DNA of 64,000 nucleotides from Oscillospiraceae bacterium (lineage in GTDB: Bacteria > Bacillota > Clostridia > Oscillospirales > Ruminococcaceae). The notes beneath the pieces are model-generated. The model made no database searches. It was not told the DNA's origin and saw nothing but the letters and a program-made list of their open reading frames with translations. The stretch covers positions 60,071 through 124,070 of the forward strand of contig JAEELE010000028.1 in assembly GCA_016288755.1 (NCBI GenBank). The letters run 5' to 3'. Shown here in pieces: positions 15,445 through 24,393 of the stretch (within the stretch, counting starts at the first letter, position 1; the number at the start of each line of letters is the position of its first letter). The position numbers and the translations under genes were made by a program.

Positions 15445-17808
15445 ATGGATCCCAATCAGAACAGACCCAGAGGAAGAGAAAAGAATGTCACGGGCTCGAG
15501 CAGTGTGCATCGGCGCGGCGACGGGCTCGGCTCCGGTCCCGTCGGCTCGTCCGGCGACAGTGCAGGCAGACCCTCCGGCGGGGGCGGCGGCACGCGCGCG
15601 GCTGCGTTCGGCGGCAGCGGCACGATCATTCTGCTTGTGGTCGGCTATCTGCTGCTGAAGGGCTGCGCCGGCGGCGGTGCCGGCGTCGGCGGCGGTATCA
15701 CCGATATGCTCGGCGGCGGCGCCGAGCTGCCCTATCACGACGATACATCCCAGAGCGCGCAGTATACCCCGTCCTCCACGCAGTCTGCCGACACCAGCGT
15801 CGCGACCGGCTCGCGCTCGAAATATACGCAGTTCGTCGGCAACGGGCAGGACACGGTCACGATGATGGTCTACATGTGCGGCACCGACCTCGAATCCAAG
15901 AGCGGCATGGCGTCCTCTGATATGCAGGAGATGATCGGCGCCTCCTACGGCGACAACATCAACATCATCGTCTATACCGGCGGCTGCAAGGGCTGGAAGA
16001 TCAACGGCATCTCCAGCTCGGTCAATCAAATCTACCGCATCGCGGGCGGCAAGCTGCAGCGCCTTGAGGCAGATATGGGCAACAAGGTCATGACCAAGCC
16101 CGACACGCTCTCCGAGTTTATCCGCTACTGCGCGAAGAACTACCCCGCAAGCCGCAATGAGCTGATCTTCTGGGATCACGGCGGGGGATCTGTCACCGGC
16201 TACGGCTACGACGAAAAATCGTCCTCGAGCGGCTCGATGAGTCTCGCGGGCATCAGCCGTGCGCTGAGCGACGGCGGCGTGAAGTTCGATTTTGTCGGCT
16301 TCGACGCCTGCCTCATGGCGACCGCCGAGACTGCACTCATGCTCGACCCCTATGCCGACTACATGATCGCCTCGGAGGAGACCGAGCCCGGCATCGGCTG
16401 GTATTACACCGACTGGCTGAGCAAGCTCGGACAGAACACCTCCATGCCGACAGTTGAGCTCGGCAAGTACATCGTCGACGACTTTGTCTCGCAGTGCGCA
16501 AGACGCTGCTCCGGACAGAAGACCACGCTCTCGGTCATTGACCTCGCGGAGTTTTCCAACACCGTTCCGAAGAATCTGAGCGCGTTTGCAGAGTCCGTCA
16601 GCAATCTGCTCACGAACAAGGAGTATGAGACGGTTTCCAATGCAAGAGCAAATTCCCGCGAGTTTGCGGCAAGCTCGAAGATCGATCAGGTCGACCTCGT
16701 CGATCTCGCACAGCGGGTCGGCACCTCCGAGGGCAGCGCGCTGGTCAGTGCACTGAAGTCCGCGGTCAAATACAACAACACCTCGACCAACATGACCAAT
16801 GCCTACGGCGTGTCGATCTACTTCCCCTACAAGCGCACGTCCTATGTCGACAGCGCGGTCAGCACCTACTCGAAGATCAACATGGACTCCGCCTATTCCA
16901 AGTGCATCCAGCAGTTCGCGAGCCTTGAGACCTCCGGTCAGATCTCGGCGGGCGGCAGCGACACGGGCAACCCGCTCGGCTCCCTGCTCGGCACCTTCAC
17001 CGGCATGAGCTCGTCCTCGTCGGGCGGCTCCTCGGATATGATCTCCTCACTGCTCGGGTCGTTCCTCTCGGGCGGCAGCGGACGCAGCATCGCGGGGCTC
17101 GACAGCTCCAACACCGGCTTCATGCAGGAGCTCCCGCTCTCGCAGGCAGATACCGCCGACTATCTCGCAGCGAATTATTTCGACGCGACCCAGCTGGTCT
17201 GGACAGAGGCAAAAGGCAAATACACGATGTCCCTGCGCGAGGATCAGTGGAAGCTCGTGCAGCGGCTCGACCGCAACCTGTTCTACGACGACGGCAAAGG
17301 CTATGTCGATCTCGGTCTGGACAATGTCTACAAGTTCGACGATGACGGCAATCTCGTCGCGGATACCGAACGCACCTCGCTGGCGGTCAACGGGCAGGCG
17401 GTCGCATATTATCACACCGACACGATCGAGAACGGCGACAAGTGGACGATCACCGGCTACATTCCGGCAATGCTCAACGGCGACCGCGTCAAGCTGATCG
17501 TTGTGTTCGATCAGGACAACAAAAACGGCTATATCGCGGGCGCAGAGACGGATTACCGCAACGGCGAGACCGACACGGTCGCAAAGTCGATGACCGAGAT
17601 TCAGGCGGGCGACAAGATTGACTTTGTGTGCGATTATTACAGCTACAGCGGCGATTATCAGGACAGCTACTATCTCGGCGAGCAGCTGACGGTCGGCGAC
17701 AAGCTGACGATCAGCGACGTCAATCTCGGCAGCGGTGCAGTGAAGATCACCTACTGCTTCACCGATATGTACAATCAGGAATACTGGACGGCGGCGATCG
17801 TGCAGTAA
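15445..17808 (+). CDS. Clostripain-related (C11) cysteine peptidase, membrane anchored
   Basis: 787 residues. A Gly/Ser/Arg-rich N terminus (1-57), one hydrophobic helix (about 58-76) and a Gly-rich spacer precede the C11 caspase-like domain. The catalytic pair is visible as His245 in WDHGGG and Cys289 in FDACLMA, with MVYMCGTDLES opening the fold. A Ser/Gly-rich segment (about 500-550) separates it from a C-terminal ~230-residue beta-rich domain. Likely an extracellular protease tethered to the membrane, Arg-specific by family analogy. No Cys-based autoprocessing site can be confirmed. Followed by a hairpin, then a DUF1294 gene. Confidence 0.9.
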   Translation: MDPNQNRPRGREKNVTGSSSVHRRGDGLGSGPVGSSGDSAGRPSGGGGGTRAAAFGGSGTIILLVVGYLLLKGCAGGGAGVGGGITDMLGGGAELPYHDDTSQSAQYTPSSTQSADTSVATGSRSKYTQFVGNGQDTVTMMVYMCGTDLESKSGMASSDMQEMIGASYGDNINIIVYTGGCKGWKINGISSSVNQIYRIAGGKLQRLEADMGNKVMTKPDTLSEFIRYCAKNYPASRNELIFWDHGGGSVTGYGYDEKSSSSGSMSLAGISRALSDGGVKFDFVGFDACLMATAETALMLDPYADYMIASEETEPGIGWYYTDWLSKLGQNTSMPTVELGKYIVDDFVSQCARRCSGQKTTLSVIDLAEFSNTVPKNLSAFAESVSNLLTNKEYETVSNARANSREFAASSKIDQVDLVDLAQRVGTSEGSALVSALKSAVKYNNTSTNMTNAYGVSIYFPYKRTSYVDSAVSTYSKINMDSAYSKCIQQFASLETSGQISAGGSDTGNPLGSLLGTFTGMSSSSSGGSSDMISSLLGSFLSGGSGRSIAGLDSSNTGFMQELPLSQADTADYLAANYFDATQLVWTEAKGKYTMSLREDQWKLVQRLDRNLFYDDGKGYVDLGLDNVYKFDDDGNLVADTERTSLAVNGQAVAYYHTDTIENGDKWTITGYIPAMLNGDRVKLIVVFDQDNKNGYIAGAETDYRNGETDTVAKSMTEIQAGDKIDFVCDYYSYSGDYQDSYYLGEQLTVGDKLTISDVNLGSGAVKITYCFTDMYNQEYWTAAIVQ

Positions 17809-17824
17809 CCGCAAAAACAGAGAA

Positions 17825-17854
17825 CGCCCTCCGGAGTGCATCCGGAGGGCGATT
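17825..17854 (+). terminator. Hairpin/weak terminator after the C11 peptidase gene
   Basis: CGCCCTCCGGA pairs perfectly with TCCGGAGGGCG, but only ATTTC follows. It may allow read-through into the DUF1294 gene 13 bases later. Confidence 0.65.
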
Positions 17855-17866
17855 TCGGAGGGAATT

Positions 17867-18139
17867 ATGCTGAAATACTATTTGCTGTTTCTGCTCATAA
17901 TGAGCGTGATCGCAGTGATCCTCTATGCTGCGGACAAAAAGAAGGCAAAGCGCGGGCAGTGGCGCATCAAGGAAGCGACCCTGCTGGGCTTCGGCTTTTT
18001 CGGCGGGGCGATCGGCGCGCTGATCGCGATGCAGCGATACCGGCACAAAACAAAGCACTGGTACTTCTGGGCAGTGAACATTCTCGGTCTGCTCTGGCAG
18101 CTCGCAGCCGCCGTGCTCATCATCGTGTTCGGAAAATAA
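17867..18139 (+). CDS. DUF1294 small membrane protein
   Basis: 90 residues. N-terminal helix, then YAADKKKAKRGQWRIKEATLLGFGFFGGAIGALIAMQRYRHKTKH, the DUF1294 signature, and a final hydrophobic helix. Function unknown. Ribosome site GGAGGG eight bases before ATG; this site overlaps the end of the preceding hairpin region. Confidence 0.88.
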   Translation: MLKYYLLFLLIMSVIAVILYAADKKKAKRGQWRIKEATLLGFGFFGGAIGALIAMQRYRHKTKHWYFWAVNILGLLWQLAAAVLIIVFGK

Positions 18140-18140
18140 A

Positions 18141-18318
18141 ATGGTGTCTCCGACGGATTGATATTGGGGGTTTCACCCCCAACCCCCCCACTTAAGGGGC
18201 TGCGTCCCTTAAGAATCCCATTGTGATGGAAATAACGTATTTGCGTTAAGATCATACAAAATGGGATTTTCAAGGGTCAGTAACCTTTGGGCAGGGGTTT
18301 GGGGGTGGAGCCCCTTTT
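18141..18318. repeat. Large intergenic palindromic element with nested hairpins
   Basis: Two arms of about 54 bases (18165-18219 and 18261-18314) are imperfect inverted copies: arm 1 runs from GGGGGTTTCACCCCC to AATCCCA, and arm 2 reads the same way on the other strand (GGGGCTCCACCCCC to AATCCCA). Nested inside arm 1 are GGGGG-tttca-CCCCC and CTTAAGGG-gctgcgt-CCCTTAAG. It begins with GGTGTCTCCGACGGATTGAT, a head sequence also present at 10732 and (partly) 60514. It sits between convergent genes, so it could act as a bidirectional terminator or be a MITE-like element. Confidence 0.75.
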
Positions 18319-18388
18319 TGCGATCGTGCGGAGATCGCTGTCGGGTGTTTTCGGGATATCGGAGTCCGCCTGTCCGGTCATTCAGCAC

Positions 18389-18841
18389 TCATGGCTTTTC
18401 CAGATACACAAATTCCAGCTCATCGTTGACCGCCTGTGTGCGGAAGATCCGATACCCGAGCCGCTGATAGAGCCGGATGTTGGCAGCACTCCGCGTGCTC
18501 GTGAACAGCTCATACCGTTTGTCCGGAAAGCAGTCTTCGATCGCATGCAGAAGCTGCGTGCCGTAGCCCCTGTGCTGATGCGCAGGGTGCACCATCAGCT
18601 TGCCGATGTACACCGTCCCGTCCGCTTCCCGTGCGCGCACCGAGCCGATGACGGTTCCCGCATCATCGGTCATTTTCAGGATCACGCCGCGGCGGTATTC
18701 CTCCGTGAGCTCGCCGAGTGTCTGCTTCAGCGGCGGGATATCCCGGCTGCCAAAGAGCGCAGCTTCACTCTGATATGCAAGATATTGCAGCTGCAGAATC
18801 TCCGGCAGATCGTGCAGCTCGGCGCGCGTGACCGTCGTCAT
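18389..18841 (-). CDS. GNAT family N-acetyltransferase
   Basis: 150 residues. GNAT core with the acetyl-CoA motif VHPAHQHRGYGTQLLHAIE and terminal SAANIRLYQRLGYRIFRT. Substrate unknown. I prefer ATG 18841 to the GTG at 18850 because the ispF stop and ribosome site are fused (TGAGAGGTG) eight bases before it, giving translational coupling. Last gene of the zinc-ribbon-ispD-ispF operon. Confidence 0.87.
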   Translation of the reverse strand: MTTVTRAELHDLPEILQLQYLAYQSEAALFGSRDIPPLKQTLGELTEEYRRGVILKMTDDAGTVIGSVRAREADGTVYIGKLMVHPAHQHRGYGTQLLHAIEDCFPDKRYELFTSTRSAANIRLYQRLGYRIFRTQAVNDELEFVYLEKP

Positions 18842-18853
18842 CGTCGGCACCTC

Positions 18854-19375
18854 TCACAGCAGCGTGACCTTGCCCTCCGGCATCCGCGCAGACGGAATGC
18901 GCTCAAGCATGGCGACACAGTGCGCCGCGATGCCCTCCTCTGCGCCGGTGAAGCCGAGCTTTTCCTCGGTCGTCGCCTTGATGCTGACCTGACTGAGATC
19001 GCAGCCGAGCACCTCCGCAAAGCGCTTTCTCATCGCCGGAATGTGCGGGGCAAGCTTTGGCTGCTGCGCCAGTACCGTCGCGTCAAAATTGCCCAGCTGC
19101 CAGCCCTCTGCGCGGATCAGCGCGTTGACATATGCCAGCAGCGCCATGCTGTCTGCGCCCCTGAAGCGGTCGTCGCTGTCGGGGAAATGCTGCCCGATAT
19201 CGCCCAGCGCGAGCGCGCCGAGCATCGCGTCCATCACGGCATGGGTCAGCACGTCTGCGTCGGAATGCCCGAGCAGCCCCAGACGGTGCGGAATCTCCAC
19301 GCCGCCGATGATCAGCTTTCTCCCCTCGGTCAGCCGGTGCACGTCGTAGCCGTGCCCGATACGGAAATTCAGCAT
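18854..19375 (-). CDS. ispF: 2-C-methyl-D-erythritol 2,4-cyclodiphosphate synthase
   Basis: 173 residues, normal length. Catalyses ring closure of CDP-ME-2-phosphate to MEcPP in the non-mevalonate isoprenoid pathway. Metal ligands in GHGYDVHRL (Asp/His) and the family signature [23 protein letters not shown] are present, plus [14 protein letters not shown] near the end. The track ORF runs upstream into ispD; ATG 19375 starts two bases after the ispD stop. Adjacent to ispD as in many bacteria. Confidence 0.95.
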   Translation of the reverse strand: MLNFRIGHGYDVHRLTEGRKLIIGGVEIPHRLGLLGHSDADVLTHAVMDAMLGALALGDIGQHFPDSDDRFRGADSMALLAYVNALIRAEGWQLGNFDATVLAQQPKLAPHIPAMRKRFAEVLGCDLSQVSIKATTEEKLGFTGAEEGIAAHCVAMLERIPSARMPEGKVTLL

Positions 19376-19376
19376 T

Positions 19377-20069
19377 TCATTCTCTCCCTTGCGCGCTGAG
19401 CAGCGCCTCGGCGATCGCAAAATCCTCCGGGGTCGTCAGCTTGATATTGGAATAGTCGCCCTCTGTCATCGCGACGCGCACGCCGATCGCCTCGACCAGC
19501 TGGCAGTCGTCGGTGTAATCCCTGCCGCTCTGCGCTGCCGCCTCAAGCCCGCGGCGGTAGAGATCGCAGCGGAACACCTGCGGCGTCTGTGTCAGCCAGA
19601 GCACGGAGCGGTCCGGCGTCTCGGAGATCATGCCGTCATGCACGATCTTGATGGTGTCCTTGACCGGCGCGCCGAGCGTTGCGGCGCCGCATCTGCGTGC
19701 ATCGGCGATCACGCGCTCGATATCGGCAGGACGCACCAGCGGTCTGGCGCCGTCGTGCACGGCGATGCAGCTGCAGTCGGTCTGCACCGCGAGAAAACCG
19801 TTCCGCACGCTCTCCTGCCGGGTGCTGCCGCCGACAGCCGTGCGCACGGGCACGGGAAAGGTCTCCTGCGCGATCACCTGCTCAAATTCGCCGCGATCCT
19901 GCTCCCTGCAAACGACAACGAGCTCCGACACACTTTCGCATACACAAAAGGTGCGGAGCCCGTGGAGCAGAACCGTTGATGTTCCGAGCGGATGGAGTAT
20001 TTTATGGATGCCGCCCATTCTGGTCGCGTTTCCCGCGCAGACCAGAAGGACAGCGGTATCAGCGGTCAT
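19377..20069 (-). CDS. ispD: 2-C-methyl-D-erythritol 4-phosphate cytidylyltransferase
   Basis: 230 residues. Transfers CMP to MEP in the MEP pathway. Nucleotidyltransferase motifs: N-terminal [25 protein letters not shown] and VHDGARPLV, with [12 protein letters not shown] and [13 protein letters not shown] later. The first loop ([11 protein letters not shown]) is a variant of the usual AAGxGxRM. Ribosome site GGAGTG just after the zinc-ribbon gene stop indicates co-transcription. Confidence 0.94.
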   Translation of the reverse strand: MTADTAVLLVCAGNATRMGGIHKILHPLGTSTVLLHGLRTFCVCESVSELVVVCREQDRGEFEQVIAQETFPVPVRTAVGGSTRQESVRNGFLAVQTDCSCIAVHDGARPLVRPADIERVIADARRCGAATLGAPVKDTIKIVHDGMISETPDRSVLWLTQTPQVFRCDLYRRGLEAAAQSGRDYTDDCQLVEAIGVRVAMTEGDYSNIKLTTPEDFAIAEALLSAQGRE

Positions 20070-20084
20070 GCAGAGTCACTCCGT

Positions 20085-20672
20085 TCAGTCGATATCGGGT
20101 GCCTTGGTGCCGCAGACTGCGCAGAAGACCGCGCCGGGCTCGAATGCGTTGCCGCAGTTCGGGCAGACCTTCTGTGCCGGAGCCGCAGGCTGTGCAGGCG
20201 CCGCAGGTGCTGCCTTGGTGCCGCAGGCTGCGCAGAAGACTGCATTCGGGGCAAGCTGTGCGCCGCAGTTTGCGCAGATGCCCTGTGCCGCCGGTGCTGC
20301 CGGAGCGGGCTCTGCCGCCTCGGGTGCCGGTGCGCCGCAGGACTGACAGAATTTTGCGTCTCTCGGGTTGACGGTGCCGCACTTGGGGCAGGCATACTTG
20401 CCGTCGAGCGCGATCAGCTCCTGATTCTTCTCAGCGAGCGCGGCTTTCAGCTCCGTGATCGCCGTGAACAGCTCTGCAAATTCGGGGTCCGGATTGCTGC
20501 CGGTCAGCTCGAAGAGCTTCTCGCCGATCTCGCGGAAACGGTTGCGGAGCTCATTCTCGATCGCTGCGATATCCTTGCGGACACGGTTCTTATCGGACAG
20601 GGTCTTTGCGCCCTCCGAAACCTCTTTCGCAGTCTTGGAAATGGAAGCGCCGATCTGATCAAAAAGTCCCAT
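20085..20672 (-). CDS. Triple zinc-ribbon protein with N-terminal helical domain
   Basis: 195 residues. Start ATG 20672 with GGAGGA nine bases upstream; the longer track ORF includes the promoter. Residues 1-90 are helical with a coiled-coil character (KDIAAIENELRNRFREIGEKL). Three CxxC-CxxC zinc ribbons follow (CPKCGTVNPRDAKFCQSCG, CANCGAQLAPNAVFCAACG, CPNCGNAFEPGAVFCAVCG), separated by Ala/Pro linkers. Function unknown; likely protein-protein adaptor. First gene of an operon continuing to ispD, ispF and a GNAT protein. Confidence 0.86.
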   Translation of the reverse strand: MGLFDQIGASISKTAKEVSEGAKTLSDKNRVRKDIAAIENELRNRFREIGEKLFELTGSNPDPEFAELFTAITELKAALAEKNQELIALDGKYACPKCGTVNPRDAKFCQSCGAPAPEAAEPAPAAPAAQGICANCGAQLAPNAVFCAACGTKAAPAAPAQPAAPAQKVCPNCGNAFEPGAVFCAVCGTKAPDID

Positions 20673-20718
20673 AATAATTCCTCCTTCATTTTGTGCCGCA
20701 GCACAACAGATTACTGTT

Positions 20719-20747
20719 ATTATAACATATCTGCCGCGTTTTGTCAA
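20719..20747 (-). promoter_or_regulatory. Promoter of zinc-ribbon-ispD-ispF-GNAT operon, TTGACA-17-TATAAT
   Basis: On the minus strand a perfect TTGACA, 17-bp spacer ending ATGT (TGn extension) and TATAAT, about 45 bases before the start codon. Confidence 0.9.
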
Positions 20748-20787
20748 CGAAGAATTGGTGAATTTTCTGTGACGAACGCAATATCTG

Positions 20788-20820
20788 AAAAAATGAGACC
20801 CGGACGCATTGCCGGGTCTC
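20788..20820 (-). terminator. Terminator of the arginine operon (after argF)
   Basis: GAGACCCGG pairs with CCGGGTCTC; on the minus strand it is followed by ATTTTTTC. Located directly after the argF stop codon. Confidence 0.9.
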
Positions 20821-20828
20821 GTTCTTCA

Positions 20829-21731
20829 TCAGCCCATCACGCGGACCATGACCGCCTTCTGTGCGTGGAGACGGTTCTCCGCCTCCTCAAAGATCTCATC
20901 CGCATGTGCCTCGAAGACCTTCTCGGTGATCTCCTCGCCGCGGTGTGCGGGCAGGCAGTGCTGCACCATGCAGTCAGCATGCGCGGCGCCGAGCACCTCG
21001 TCGTTGACCTGATAGCCCGTGAACGCGATGCGGCGCTTCTCCGCTTCGCCCTCCTGCCCCATCGACGCCCAGACGTCCGTGAAGATCACGTCGGCGTTTT
21101 CCGCTGCGGCGCAGGGGTCGTCGGTCATCGTGAAGCCGCCGTTCGCATTGGCGAAATCAAGCACCTGCTGATCCGGCTGATACGCCTGCGGGCATGCGAC
21201 AGAAACCTTCATGCCGACCTTCAGCCCGCCGACGATCAGAGAATTCGCCATGTTGTTGCCGTCGCCGATGTAGCACATCTTCAGCCCGGAAAGGCTGCCC
21301 TTGTATTCGCGGACCGTCATGAGGTCGGCGAGCACCTGACACGGATGGCAGAAGTCCGTCAGACCGTTGATGATCGGGATGCTGCCGTAGCTTGCGAGGT
21401 CCTCGACCTCCTTCTGCGCGAAGGTGCGGATCATGATGCCGTCGAGATAGCGCGAGAGCACGCGCGCGGTATCCTGCACCGGCTCGCCGCGCCCGATCTG
21501 CAGATCGCGCGAGGACAGAAAGAGCGGATAGCCGCCGAGCTGGATCATGCCCGTCTCAAAGGAAACACGGGTGCGCGTCGAGGACTTCTGGAAGATCATG
21601 CCGAGGGTCTTGCCCGCCAGATGCGGATGTGCGATGCCGTGCCGGCGCTCGTACTTGAGCTGGTCGGCAAGATTCAGCAGATCAATGATTTCTTCGCCCG
21701 AAAGATCGAGCAGCTTGAGTAAATGCTTCAT
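20829..21731 (-). CDS. argF: Ornithine carbamoyltransferase
   Basis: 300 residues. Joins ornithine and carbamoyl phosphate to citrulline. Carbamoyl-phosphate loop SSTRTRVSFE, then DFCHPCQVLADLMT and the ornithine-side HCLPAHRGEEI are all intact. Last enzyme gene in the operon; 21 bases after argD with GGGGGAG ribosome site. A terminator follows, so it closes the arginine block. Confidence 0.95.
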   Translation of the reverse strand: MKHLLKLLDLSGEEIIDLLNLADQLKYERRHGIAHPHLAGKTLGMIFQKSSTRTRVSFETGMIQLGGYPLFLSSRDLQIGRGEPVQDTARVLSRYLDGIMIRTFAQKEVEDLASYGSIPIINGLTDFCHPCQVLADLMTVREYKGSLSGLKMCYIGDGNNMANSLIVGGLKVGMKVSVACPQAYQPDQQVLDFANANGGFTMTDDPCAAAENADVIFTDVWASMGQEGEAEKRRIAFTGYQVNDEVLGAAHADCMVQHCLPAHRGEEITEKVFEAHADEIFEEAENRLHAQKAVMVRVMG

Positions 21732-21752
21732 GGTAATCTCCCCCTTGAATGA

Positions 21753-22919
21753 TTATGCACTGAGGACGCTGCGCAGAATTGCGAGACCCGCGTCCATCTC
21801 TTCCTTTGTAATCGTCAGCGGCGGCAGCAGGCGCAGCTTTTCCTTTGCGGTCAGCACAAGGAGCCCGGCGTCATTGCACTGCACCATGACCTCGTGTGCG
21901 TCCTTCGATTTCAGCGTCATGCCGATCATCATGCCGATGCCCGAAAGCCCGGTGATCTCCGGGATCTTCTCAAGCTCGCCCCGCAGATATGCCGCCTTCT
22001 CCTGCACGGCATCGAGGAAGCCCGGCGCAGTGATCTGGTCGAGCACCGCGACCGCGCCCGCGCAGACGACCGGATTGCCGCCGAAGGTCGAGCCGTGCGT
22101 GCCCGGCGTGATGACGTCCTCGCACTTTTCGCTGACAAGGCAGATGCCGATCGGAAGTCCGCCGCCGATCGCCTTTGCCATCGTGGTGACGTCCGCCTTC
22201 ACGCCGAACTGCTCCTGCGCGAGGAAGGTGCCGGTGCGTCCGCAGCCGGTCTGCACCTCGTCGATGATGAGGATGATATCCTGTTCATCGCAGATTTTCC
22301 GCACTGCCTGCACATAGTCTTTGTCAAGCGCGCAGACGCCGCCCTCGCCCTGAATGACCTCGATCATGATGCCGCAGACCGTGCCGTCGAGCTTCGATTG
22401 CAGGTCGGCAAGGTCATTCGCCTTTGCGAAGACATGCCCTGTGGGGAACGGGTAAAAATACTGGTGGAAGACGTCCTGACCGGTCGCGGCGAGCGTCGCG
22501 ATCGTGCGCCCGTGGAAGGAGTTGACCAGCGAAATGATCGTGCCGCGCTCCTTGCCGTATTTGTCGGAGCTGTATTTCCGCGCGACCTTGATCGCGCACT
22601 CATTCGCCTCCGCGCCGGAGTTGCCGAAGAACATGCGCGGGAAGCCCGTGACCTGCGCGAGCTTCTCGGCGAGCTCTGCCTGCGGCTGTGTGTAATAATA
22701 GTTGCAGGCGTGCTGGAGCGACTGCACCTGCCTGCAGACCGCCTGCACCCATGCGTCATTGCACCAGCCCAGCACATTGCAGCCGATGCCGCTGCCGAAG
22801 TCGATGTAGGTTTTGCCGTTTTCGTCGGTGCAGGTACAATTTTTACCCTGCACCTCGACCAGCGGGATGCGCCCGAAGGCCTTCACGGTGTGCTGATCGG
22901 TTGCCTGTATTGTGTTCAT
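21753..22919 (-). CDS. argD: Acetylornithine aminotransferase
   Basis: 388-residue PLP-dependent class-III aminotransferase converting N-acetylglutamate semialdehyde to N-acetylornithine. The PLP site is visible (IIDEVQTGCGRTG and TMAKAIGGGLPIG with the Schiff-base Lys), as is FGNSGAEANECAIKVARKYS. I use ATG 22919 instead of 22928 because the AGAGGA ribosome site is eight bases from the former and abuts the latter. Could also act in lysine synthesis, as ArgD often does. Confidence 0.94.
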   Translation of the reverse strand: MNTIQATDQHTVKAFGRIPLVEVQGKNCTCTDENGKTYIDFGSGIGCNVLGWCNDAWVQAVCRQVQSLQHACNYYYTQPQAELAEKLAQVTGFPRMFFGNSGAEANECAIKVARKYSSDKYGKERGTIISLVNSFHGRTIATLAATGQDVFHQYFYPFPTGHVFAKANDLADLQSKLDGTVCGIMIEVIQGEGGVCALDKDYVQAVRKICDEQDIILIIDEVQTGCGRTGTFLAQEQFGVKADVTTMAKAIGGGLPIGICLVSEKCEDVITPGTHGSTFGGNPVVCAGAVAVLDQITAPGFLDAVQEKAAYLRGELEKIPEITGLSGIGMMIGMTLKSKDAHEVMVQCNDAGLLVLTAKEKLRLLPPLTITKEEMDAGLAILRSVLSA

Positions 22920-22943
22920 ATTTCTCATCCTCTGTTATTAAAA

Positions 22944-23480
22944 TCAAATAAAGCTCAGCCGAATGACCGAATCACCGTCGAAGGAGAGCGTTCCGGCTGA
23001 AGATGTATGATCGTTCCCCATTGTGCCCTCGGCGGTATAGGTGTAGCTCCTGCCGACAGTGTCGACCGTGATGTCGAGTGTGATCTCGGTGACCTCCCAG
23101 TCATCCGGCACGATCACCGAAACCGGAATCTGCAGAGCCTCGGATGTGCCCTGCACCGTGATCTGAAACGGCTGACTGCCGTATTCCTTGCCCTCACATT
23201 TGAATTGCATGCCGGTCTGCCCCGGCAGATAGCCGAACTGCGAGACCGTGTTCACCTTGCCGTTCGACATCGTCAGACCGGTGATCTGATCCTCGTTCAG
23301 CAAAGTCACCCGGTCATCGACCGTCAGCTTCAGCTCGCAGGACATGTGCGGACCGAAATTGAGGTGGGCGAGCACAAAATGCCCGGTTTCCGTATTGCGT
23401 GCCAGAAAGCAGCACACGGCAAGCACGAGAATCACCGGAATTGCAGTGAGCCACATTTTGCTGTGCTTGGTTTTTTCCAT
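22944..23480 (-). CDS. Hypothetical membrane-anchored extracellular protein within the arg operon
   Basis: 178 residues, family not recognised. Basic N terminus (EKTKHSK) and a hydrophobic helix at about 9-26 with an internal CC, followed by a beta-rich extracellular domain ending SLSFDGDSVIRLSFI-like strands. No lipobox with correct spacing is clear. It lies between argB (14 bases upstream) and argD (24 bases downstream), so it is co-transcribed with arginine genes, yet nothing in it suggests an enzymatic role. Ribosome site is weak. Confidence 0.75.
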   Translation of the reverse strand: MEKTKHSKMWLTAIPVILVLAVCCFLARNTETGHFVLAHLNFGPHMSCELKLTVDDRVTLLNEDQITGLTMSNGKVNTVSQFGYLPGQTGMQFKCEGKEYGSQPFQITVQGTSEALQIPVSVIVPDDWEVTEITLDITVDTVGRSYTYTAEGTMGNDHTSSAGTLSFDGDSVIRLSFI

Positions 23481-23494
23481 GGAATACCGCGCTC

Positions 23495-24382
23495 TCAGTA
23501 GACGCTCAGGAACTGCGTGCCGACGCCCTCATTCGAGCAGATTTCGACCAAGATCGAGTGCGGCACTCTGCCGTCGATGATGACCGCCTTCTTCACGCCG
23601 CGGCGGATCGCCTCGACGCAGCAGTCGATCTTCGGGATCATGCCGCCGGAGATGATGCCCTGCCGCTTGAGGTTCGCGACCTCGCTGATATTGACCGACG
23701 GAATCAGCGTGGAGGGGTCGTCCTTATCAAGCAGCAGACCGGCAATATCAGTCATGAGAATCAGATTCTCCGCGCCCAGCGCCGCCGCGATCGCCGCCGC
23801 TGCCGTGTCCGCGTTGACATTGTAGACCTGCCCGTCGGGACCGCAGGCGACCGTCGCAATGACCGGCACATAGCCGTTGTCGAGCGCGACCAGGATCGGC
23901 TTGGTGTTCACGCCGACGATCTCGCCGACGAGACCGAGGTCGGGCTTCGACTCCTTTTTCTTCGCCTGCAGCAGCTCGCCGTCGATGCCCGAAAGTCCGA
24001 TCGCCTGCCCGGAATGCCGGGTCAGATGCGAGACAAGCTCCTTGTTGACCTTTCCCGCGAGCACCATGCGCACGACATCCGCGGTCTCTGCGTCGGTGTA
24101 GCGCAGCCCGCCGATGAATTTGCTCTCGATATGGAGACGCCCGAGCATATCGCTGATCTCCGGACCGCCGCCGTGCACGAGCACCACGCGGATGCCGACC
24201 AGCGACAGCAGCACGATATCGCTCATGACCGCTTCCTTGAGTGACTCATTCGTCATGGCGTTGCCGCCGTATTTCACGACGATGATCTTCTGATTGTAGC
24301 GCTGGATATAGGGCAGCGCGTCGATCAGCACCTGTGAGCGGATTTTTGTGGAGATGCTCTCCGGAATTTCCATCTTTTCCAT
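23495..24382 (-). CDS. argB: Acetylglutamate kinase
   Basis: 295 residues. Phosphorylates N-acetylglutamate, usually the arginine-feedback step when ArgJ is present. Amino-acid-kinase motifs KYGGNAM, LVHGGGPEI and GLRYTDAETADVVRMVLAGKVNKELV are present, with the N-terminal helix region (MEKMEIPESISTKIRSQVLIDALPYI, read as two pieces) that in arginine-inhibitable kinases mediates hexamer formation. Ends with GVGTQFLSVY. AGGAGC upstream. Feedback inhibition is inferred from family knowledge. Confidence 0.95.
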   Translation of the reverse strand: MEKMEIPESISTKIRSQVLIDALPYIQRYNQKIIVVKYGGNAMTNESLKEAVMSDIVLLSLVGIRVVLVHGGGPEISDMLGRLHIESKFIGGLRYTDAETADVVRMVLAGKVNKELVSHLTRHSGQAIGLSGIDGELLQAKKKESKPDLGLVGEIVGVNTKPILVALDNGYVPVIATVACGPDGQVYNVNADTAAAAIAAALGAENLILMTDIAGLLLDKDDPSTLIPSVNISEVANLKRQGIISGGMIPKIDCCVEAIRRGVKKAVIIDGRVPHSILVEICSNEGVGTQFLSVY

Positions 24383-24393
24383 GTTGCGCTCCT

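Noticed and set aside
18287-19399. 370-residue plus-strand ORF opposite GNAT and ispF
   Set aside because: Lies across the palindromic element and is antisense to strongly conserved genes.
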